Source of the DNA: Triticum aestivum
Taxonomy: Eukaryota; Streptophyta; Magnoliopsida; Poales; Poaceae
NCBI RefSeq assembly: GCF_018294505.1
Contig: NC_057794.1
Coordinates: 195,347,201-195,411,200, forward strand
Direction: 5' to 3'
Length of the DNA: 64,000 bases
The notes under the pieces are model-generated. The model saw only the letters and a program-made list of their open reading frames with translations. It was not told the origin of the DNA and did no database searches. Below, in pieces: positions 56,195-64,000 of the stretch. How positions within the stretch are numbered: position 1 is the stretch's first letter; the number at the start of each line of letters is the position of its first letter. Position numbers and translations under genes: made by a program.

Positions 56195-59100
56195 TGTAAC
56201 GCCCTCGATGCGGCTATATCTCCTACGTGTCGAGGCACGACTTAGAGGCATAACCGCATTGAAAGCAATGTCGCAAGTTAGGCAATCTTCACAACATCCC
56301 ATGTAATATAGATAATAAAAGGGGAAGATACATAGTTGGCTTACATTCGCCACGTCAATCAAAGTACATAAATAGCATTACATCATTCAAACACTCATGG
56401 CCTGATTACGGCGCCAAAATAAAAGAGCAACCCAACATGCGACACGGTCCCGATCGCCCCAACTGGGCACCACTACTGATCATCAGGGAAAGACACATAG
56501 TAATGGCGTGAGTCCTCGTCAAACACCCACTTGAGCTCAAGCGCGTCATTAGGAACGGAGTCATCAGGCCCTGCATCTGGTTTGGAAGTAATCTGTGAGC
56601 CACAGGGACTCAGCAATCTCGCACCCTTGCGATCAAGACTATTTAAGCTTATAGGTAAGGCAAGGTAAAATATGTGGAGCTGCAGCAAGCGACTAGCATA
56701 TATGGTGGCTAACTTGTTTGCAAAAGAGAGCGAGAAGAGAAGGCAAAGCGCGAACGGATAACTAGAGAACAAATTGCGACAAGCATTACTCCAACACCGT
56801 GTTCGCTTCCCGGACTCCGCCGAGAAGAGGCCATCACGGTAACTCACATAGTTGATTCATTTTAATTAAGTTAAGGTTCAAGTTATCTACAACCGGACAT
56901 TAACAAATTCCCATCTGCCCATAACCGCGGGCACGGCTTTCAAAAGTTCAAATCCCTGCAGGGGAGTCCCAACTTAGCCCATGACAAGCTCTCACGGTCA
57001 ACGAAGGAATAGACCTTCTCCCGAGACATTCCGATCAGACTCGGTATCCCGATTCTTCAAGACACTTCGACAAGTAAAAACAAATCCAGCAACACCGCCC
57101 GAATGTGCCGACAAATCCCTATAGGAGCTGCACATATCTCATTCTCAGGGCACACTCAGATGAGCTCTCCATACAACTAAAACCAAACCTCGAGTTTCCC
57201 AGAGGGGGCGTTGCATAGGACTCTAGTTCGGACCAACACTCAGAGGAGCACTGGCGGGGGGGGGGGGGGTTAAATAAGATGACCCTCGGGCTCCGGAAAC
57301 CCAATGGAAAAAGAGGCTAGGTGGCAAATGGTAAAACCAAGGTTGGGCATTTCTGGAAAAGATTTAATCAAGGTGAACTATCAAGGGGTTCCCATTATCA
57401 CCCAACCGCGTAAGGAACGCAAAATCCAGGAATATAACACCGATATGACGGAAACTAGGGCGGCAAGAGTGGAACAAAACACTAGGCGAGAGGCGAGCCT
57501 TCCACCCTTTACCAAGTATATAGATGCATTAAGATAACAAGGCAATATAATGATATCCCAACAAGTAAATAATGTTCCAACAAGGAACGACCTCCAATCT
57601 TCACCTGCAACTAGTAACGCTATAAGAGGGGCTGAGCAAAGCGGTAACATAGCCAAACAACGGTTTGCTAGGATATGGCGGGTTAGAGGTTTGACATGGC
57701 AATTTGGGAGGCATGATAAGCAAGTGGTAGGCATCGTAGCATAGGCATAGCAAAAGAGCGAGCATCTAGCAAAGCAAAGATAGAAGTGATTTCGAGGGTA
57801 TGATCATCTTGCCTGCAAAGTTGTCAGAGTTGACTGGATCCTCGAAAGCAAACTCAACGGGCTCCTCGTTAGCGAACTGGTCTCCCGGCTCTACCCAAAT
57901 AAGACAAACAAGCAAACGGAACACAAGCAACCACGTGCAAAGCTCACACAACATGATGCAAACATGGTATGCTATGCGGGATGCGATATGTGATGCATAT
58001 GCAAGATTTGAAATGGAATGAATGAACCTGGCCTCAACTTGGAAATCCAAGTGTGCCACTGGAAAGGTGAGATGAAATAGCTTGAAAACGATATAAAGAT
58101 CACCGGAATCGGAGTCACGGTTTGGAAATGGCAAGCAATTCAAACATGACAACGGTCTGCAATATACAGCAAGTAGCCATCTAAATGCAACAAGTTAAAC
58201 ATGCTACAACACCCAAACATGACAACAAAATACATGGTAGGTATCCATTCATGATGCTTAACAAAAGATGAACCCTGAGCTACGGCCAAGTCTTCCATTA
58301 ACAGGTTCAAACAAGCATGGCAAAAGTGCATTTGGTAAACATATTTCAGACTTAGTGAAATTAACACTTGTCTGGAATTTCAGATCAGGTAGCACACTTT
58401 GGAGCATGAAAACTATAAGCTACATGGCCTAAACATGGAAAAGTAAAGCATGGCATGCAGCTACTCAAAGAGCTTAACAAAAGTCCCTTAGTGACCTTGA
58501 GCCAAGAGGTATCAGAAAATACATTTGCAAGCATGTGAACATGGCAAAAACATAATCAGATCACAGACAGAGAAAAACTGGAGCATGCAAATCAGATATC
58601 AAGTAAGCATGTTGACGAGCTCGATGCACTCACTACAGAGCAAGTCATGACAATCTAAGCATACACCCATCAAGAATACACATTTTACAAGCTATACATG
58701 GCAAGAACAATAACATAGCATGCACGGATCAACTACAACATCCTCGGCAAAATTGCTAACAAGTAGACAATCTGCCTAGATTCACGAAATAGCAAAAGTA
58801 GAGCTCGATTGACTCAAGCTAGGGTGCTCCATAATTGCAAACAAAGACATTGATGGATAGAGCGCTACAAGATTAAGAAAACATCCTTACTGATCATCCT
58901 CAAAAGAGGCACGGATCACTAGGAAACAACATGAACATATGGCATATTGATATAAACAGATCAAGGACTTAGTGAATTCCTAAGTCCATAAAATCAGCAT
59001 TAACGAATGCACCACTTTGCAACCTTGTGCTAGTCACCACACACATCACAAAAATACATGGGTTGCACCTCTGGAAAGACGGCAAAACATTCAACAAAAC

Positions 59101-60329
59101 ACATGTAGAGCTCAGGGACATATCATGCACGCATTAATCATGGCAAAAATGACAAATATCTAATTGGAGCCGCAGATCTAACAATTATCTCAAATAGCAC
59201 TCTTCCAACAGCATTTCGGGCGTCAAGATGAACTCAAATGAAAATGATGCACTGAGATGAAATGATGTGCTCTCTGAGACGAACATTTTGATATACTATA
59301 TGCGCAAAACGGAACTACGGATGCGGAGATACGATGCGACGAACATAGCAAAATAATTAGGGTTTGGGGGCAAAAAGGCAACCAAAGCAATTCCAGATCC
59401 ACATCCGGCCCGGATTCGTCAACGGACTTGACAAAGGCTACGACGGCCGGCGAATCCGGGCGAGGAGGAGGGCGGAGGGCGGAGGGCGGCGTCGGTGTGG
59501 CAGTGCCTCGCCGGAGCGGCGAGGCCGGCGATGGCGTGCGGCGGCCGGAACGGGGAGCTCGCCGGCGCGGGTGAAGGGACGAGGCGGCGCTCCTGGCGAT
59601 GGGCTCGGGGGCCGGCTGCGGGCTCGGCGGGCCGGCGGCGCGCAGGGTCTGGCGGGGACACGTGGCGCTCGGTGGTTCGTCGCGGGCGGCGGCGGACATG
59701 TCCAGTGGCCGGCGGACGTGTCCGGCCGCGCGGAGAGAGGTGGATCTAGGGTTTTGGGGGGAGGAGAACGAGAATTTTTTGAGGGGGTCTTTATATAGGC
59801 ATAGAGGGAGCTAGGAGTGTCCAAATGAGGTGCGGTTTTCGGCCACGCGATCGTGATCGAACGCTCTAGATGATGGAGTGTGTTTTGGTGGGTTTTGGGC
59901 CAAAATGGAGGGGTGTTGGGCTGCAACACACACGGGGCCTTTTCGGTCCCTCGGTTAACCATTGGAGCATCAAACGAAGTCCAAATGGTATGAAATTGAC
60001 AGGCGGTCTACGGGTAGTATACCAAGGCCGCTTGGCAAGTATCGGTCCAATCCGGAAATGTTTAATCCCCACACACGAAAGAAAGGTAGAAATGACCACC
60101 GGAGGAGAACGGCGCGGCGGAATGCAAAACGGACAACGGGGAAAATGCTCGAATGCATAAGACGAACACGTATGCAAATGCAATGCACATGATGAAATGA
60201 TATGAGATGCATGACAACGATAACAACACACGGAGACAAAATCCCGAACCCGAGAAAATAAAATAACTTAACACCGGAAACGGCAAGAGTTGGATTACAT
60301 ATTAGGGAAATCATATCTGGGGTGTTACA
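56195..60329 (-). mobile_element. 3' LTR of a chromovirus (4,135 bp)
   Basis: The ends are TGTAACGCCCTCG on the left and GGGGTGTTACA on the right. It is followed on its 5' side (minus strand) by the pol of the same element, so this is the 3' LTR. The GC-rich leader lies at about 59380-59750. It sits in the Copia gag, so it inserted after the Copia. GC-rich frames such as 59364-59798 and 59438-59962 have no domain. Confidence 0.85.
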
Positions 60330-60365
60330 ACACTTCACCACTACGAAAGGATCTCGTCTCGAGAT
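60330..60365 (-). other. Polypurine-tract region of the chromovirus
   Basis: The minus strand between the pol stop at 60366 and the LTR reads a purine-rich GTAGTGGTGAAGTGT stretch, in the usual place for the plus-strand primer. Confidence 0.5.
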
Positions 60366-61408
60366 CTACGACTGAAAGAATGCCGGGTATTCAGAACGGA
60401 GGTGATCCTCGCGTTTCCAGGTAGCTTCACAGTCGGAATGGTGTGACCACTTGACTTTGAGGAATTTGATTGACTTGTTGTGAGTCTTTCGTTCATTCTC
60501 TTCAAGAATAGCAACGGGGTGCTCACGATAAGAGAGATCTTCTTGGAGCTCAATGTCTTCGAAGTTGACGGTGCGGTCAGGAGTCTTGAAGCACTTGCGG
60601 AGCTGAGAGACATGGAATACGTCATGCACATTTGCAAAGTTTGAAGGAAGCTCGAGTTGATAGGCGGGATCGCCTCCCTTGCTGACGATCTTGAAAGGTC
60701 CCATGTATCTAGGGTCAAGCTTCCCTTTGATACCGAAGCGTCGAGTACCTTTCATAGGCGAGACGCGGGGGTAAACATGATCTCCGATCTCGAAGGCCAA
60801 ATCACGGTCCTTACTATCATAGTAGCTTTTCTGGCGGGATTGGGCTGTTTTGAGGGATGTCGAATGAATTTGCACATTTCCTCTGCCTCTGTGATTAAGT
60901 CATTACCGAGAAGGTGACGTTCACCGGTTTCAGACAAGTTGAGAGGGGTACGGCACTTCCTGCCATACAGAATTTCAAATGGGGCCTTGCCCGAACTTGC
61001 TTGAAAACTGTTGTTGTAGGAGAATTCAGCATAAGGAAGACCATCCTCCCACTTCATGCCGAAGGAGATCACACAAGCCCTGAGCATATCTTCAAGAATC
61101 TGATTGACACGCTCGACTTGACCGCTAGTTTGAGGATGGAAAGCTGTGCTGAAGCGGATGTTGGTGCCCATGGCCTTCTGAAAAGAAACCCAAAACTTAG
61201 AGGTAAAAATGCTGCCACGGTCTGAAGAGATCACTTGTGGAATACAGTGCAGAGAGACAATCCGAGAGGTATAGAGCTCCACCAATTGAGCTGCAGTGAT
61301 TGACTCTTTGATAGGCAGAAAGTGAGCCACTTTAGTGAGTTTGTCGATGACAACGAATATAGCATCATTGCCACGCTTGGACTTTGGAAACCCAGTCACG
61401 AAGTCCAT
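60366..61408 (-). pseudogene. Chromovirus integrase core and chromodomain
   Basis: From 61408 the frame carries the integrase core with D2, D63 and E99 (the D-D-35-E pattern; the second Asp lies in S-S-D-R-G-S). A frameshift near 60860 passes to the frame 60875-60366, which has the GPY/F-type segment (M-G-P-F-K-I-V). It ends with a chromodomain-like block (Y-R-E-H-P-V-A-I-L-E through L-K-V-K-W to W-K-R-E-D-H). The chromodomain places the element among chromoviruses, probably the Tekay/Del group, which also has long LTRs. The domain is thought to guide insertion to modified histones. Confidence 0.85.
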
Positions 61409-63075
61409 CTCAATGTGGTCAAACTTCCATTCTGGATGGCAAGAGGTTGGAGGAGACCAGCTGGCCTTTGGTGTTCTGCCTTCACTCTTCTGCAGACATC
61501 ACATTCATTCACGAACTGAGCAATCTCGCGCTTCATTCGAGTCCACCAATAAGCCTGCTTGAGGTCCTGATACATCTTCGTGCTCCCAGGGTGGATGGAG
61601 AGGAGAGAATTGTGAGCCTCATTCATGGTCACTTTACGAAGGTCACCTTTGGGCACAACAATACGATCCTCGAAGAAGAGAGTATCCTTGTCATCGAGGC
61701 GGTAGCACTTGTACTTGGGTTGACTCTTGGCAATCCCAATCTTCACCTTCTTCACCATAGCATCAAGAAGTTGGGCTTGGCGAATCTGGTCTTCCAAGGT
61801 AGGAGAGACTTGAAGGTTGGCGAGGAAACCTTGAGGAACAACTTGCAGATTAAGTTTGCGGAAAGCTTCACAAAGCTCGGGTTGATAAGGCTTGAGAATT
61901 AGACTGTTGCAATAAGCCTTCCTGCTCAATGCGTCAGCAATCACATTGGCCTTCCCTGGAGTATACTCGATACTCGGATTATACTCTTGAATCATTTCGA
62001 CCCATCGAGTCTGCCTGAGGTTGAGATTAGGCTGAGTGAAGATGTACTTGAGACTCTTGTGGTCAGTGAAGATGTCCACTTTTCTTCCCAATAAGAGATG
62101 TCTCCATGTCAAAAGAGCATGAACAACTGACGCCAACTCGAGGTCATGAGTGGGGTAGTTCTTCTCATTGGGCTTCAACTGGCGAGAGGTATAAGCCACA
62201 ACTTTCTTCTCTTGCATCAACACTGCACCGAGACCTTGGAGAGAAGCATCGCAAAAGACCTCGTACGGTTTGGATTCATCAGGAGGAGTCAGAATTGGAG
62301 CAGTGACCAATTTCTCTTTCAAAGTGTTGAAAGCGGTATCACATTCTGGAGACCAAACGTACTTGATGTGCTTATGGAGAAGATTTAAGAGAGGCTTCGC
62401 GATCTTAGAAAAGTTTTCAACGAATCTTCGACAGTAGCTTGCGAGACCGAGGAAGCTACGGAGTTGCTTCACGTTCTGAGGTGGTTCCCAATTCACAATT
62501 GTAGACACCTTCTCAGGATTCACCACAATGCCCTTGGCAGAGATGATATGCCCAAGATAAAGAACCTCATCGAGCCAAAATTCGCACTTTGAGAACTTGG
62601 CGTAGAACTTGTGTTCCCTGAGCTTATCGAGTACCAAACGCAAGTGCTTGGCATGATCTTCCTTGTTCTTCGAAAAGACCAGAATGTCGTCGAGATAGAC
62701 CAAAACAAAGTCATTGGTGTAGGCATTGAAGATGAAGTTCATCATGCGAAAGAAAGTCGGAGGAGCGTTGACGAGGCCAAAAGACATGACAGTGTATTCA
62801 TATGAACCATAGCTTGTCCTGAAAGCCGTCTTGGGAATATCTTGCTCACTGATACAAATCTGATGATAACCCATATGAAGATCAAGCTTGGAGAATACTT
62901 GGGCACCTTTGAGTTGTTCGAACAGCTCGTTGATGTTTGGAAGTGGGTACTTGTTCTTGATAGTCTTCTTGTTCAATGGACGGTAGTCAACACAAAGTTG
63001 GTCCGTTCCATCCTTCTTCTTCACAAAAAGAACACCACAACTCCAGGGAGAGGAACTAGGTCGGATGAGACCCAT
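61396..63075 (-). pseudogene. Chromovirus reverse transcriptase, RNase H and integrase zinc domain
   Basis: The frame is open for 559 codons. The RT has K-L-D-L at about residue 63-66 and the catalytic Y-L-D-D at 127-130. RNase H follows with F-T-D-H-K-S-L and A-D-A-L-S-R. The integrase HHCC zinc domain closes the block (S-I-H-P-G, then C-D-V-C). The frame is shifted against the protease frame near 63070 and against the integrase core near 61400. So all pol parts are present in order but need at least two corrections. RT before integrase is the Gypsy order. Confidence 0.9.
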
Positions 63076-64000
63076 TCGCTCTTGAATACGAGTTGCTTCT
63101 TCAGCTCCTTCAACTCTTCAGGTCTGAGCTTGTAAGGACGCTTGCAAACCAGTTCCGTGCCAGGCTCAAGATCGATGAAGAATTCAACTGGCCGGTGCGG
63201 AGGCATTCCTGGAAGCTCTTGTGGAAAGACGTCTTGATATTCGCAAACAACTGGGATTTGCGAGATAGCATCCAGTTCACCCTTCTCATTGAGAGAAAAC
63301 AGACGGATGGTATCATCACGAGTGGCAAAGACAATTACATCCTCAGACGAATGAGGCAATTGAATCTGCCTGGCTGCACAATCAAGATGCGCCTTGTGCT
63401 TAGAAAGCCAATCCATCCCGAGAATAAGATCAATATCTGAGTCGCCCAGAACAATAGGAGAAGCTAGAAATTTGTAGTCGCCCAACGTGATAGTAATATC
63501 CGGGATGCAGAAATTAGCTGTCATTTGCTTGCCCGGTGACACGATTTGCAAAGAATTTTGCAGATACTGATAATCGCACTCATACTTCGATGCAAAAGGT
63601 TTGGAAATGAAATAATGCGATGCACCAGTGTTAAAAAGAACTTTTGCAGGAAAATCTTTAACAGGAAGGTTACCCATTATGACATCTAACGAGTCCTCTG
63701 CCTGAGCTGCATTCATCAAGTTGACCTTGGCATGCTTGGGGTTATGCTTGACCACAGTTGTACTTGCCGATCTCACAGTAGGAGGAGGAGGGAGACGCCT
63801 CTGGTTGAAGCATTTGTTGGCATAGTGACCCTTTTGTTGGCACTTGTTGCACGTGACCTCTGAAAGCGGACGGTGATACGGAGCACTCGATCTTGGAGCT
63901 TGAGACGAAGTCTTGTTCTGAAAGCCAGGGTTGGGTGGGTGGGAAGATCCACTGCCACCTTTGCTCTTCTGATACGGCTGACGGAATGGAGGAGGAGGAA
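63021..64000 (-). pseudogene. Chromovirus gag C-terminus, zinc knuckle and protease (partial)
   Basis: The frame is open from the window edge. A C-N-K-C-Q-Q-K-G-H-Y-A-N-K-C knuckle lies at about 63810-63855, after an Arg/Pro/Ser linker that also occurs at 37972-38035. The protease follows, with F-N-T-G-A-S-H at about 63625-63645, where Asn replaces the catalytic Asp of the usual D-T-G-A. The second conserved protease block (D-L-I-L-G-M-D-W-L) is near 63410. The frame then shifts into RT. The N-terminal gag and the 5' LTR lie outside the window. Confidence 0.8.

Noticed and set aside
57257..57270. Poly-G run and similar G tracts near 34806 and 40774
   Set aside because: They occupy the same position in each chromovirus LTR and are simple-sequence variation, probably also prone to sequencing error.

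Overview
The window looks like intergenic DNA from a large, repeat-rich grass genome of the Triticeae type (wheat, Aegilops, rye or barley). I find no host gene, tRNA, rRNA or CRISPR array. Nearly every base belongs to nested, mostly broken LTR retrotransposons, recognised by LTR ends, tRNA-type primer-binding sites (PBS) and gag/pol domains. Family names such as WHAM-like, Sabrina-like and Angela-like are from memory and are tentative; superfamily calls (Gypsy, Copia, chromovirus) rest on visible domains.

Layout. 1-4106: 3' part of an LTR, PBS and decayed gag-protease of a Gypsy element. 4107-7980: 5' LTR, PBS and gag-protease of a WHAM-like Gypsy element inserted into it. 7981-8623: LTR fragment of another element. 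8624-9979: minus-strand LTR beginning TGTAACATCC. 9980-11289: minus-strand non-coding stretch. 11290-12267: one uninterrupted 325-codon gag ORF on the minus strand, with several zinc knuckles and no pol. 12268-13833: its leader, tRNA-Met PBS and part of its LTR.

11893-28762 is the centrepiece: seven head-to-tail copies of a unit of exactly 2,410 bp. Each unit joins the first part of the minus-strand gag, its leader, PBS and LTR to the first 469 bp of a plus-strand chromovirus LTR. The left edge of the array runs into the intact gag and the right edge runs into the complete 4.2-kb chromovirus LTR (28294-32493, apparently a solo LTR). This gives both parents of the chimeric junction, which shows 3 bp of microhomology. 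After the solo LTR the interrupted host LTR resumes (32494-33748).

33749-44006 is an LTR-gag-LTR derivative of the same chromovirus on the minus strand, with pol missing. 44007-44521 is an Angela-like LTR fragment. 44522-47293 is a second WHAM-like 5' LTR plus broken gag, interrupted by a Sabrina-like LTR (47294-48454). That LTR is followed by an unrecognised, frameshifted ORF (48580-49888). 50641-56194 is a minus-strand Copia element (3' LTR, RNase H, RT, integrase, protease, gag). It is cut by a minus-strand chromovirus (LTR 56195-60329, then chromodomain, integrase, RNase H, RT, protease and gag) that leaves the window at 64000.

None of the pol genes seen is intact. The autonomous-type elements carry frameshifts, stops or truncations, so the locus is a fossil stack. 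The most recent large event appears to be expansion of the 2,410-bp array, whose copies differ only by scattered substitutions.
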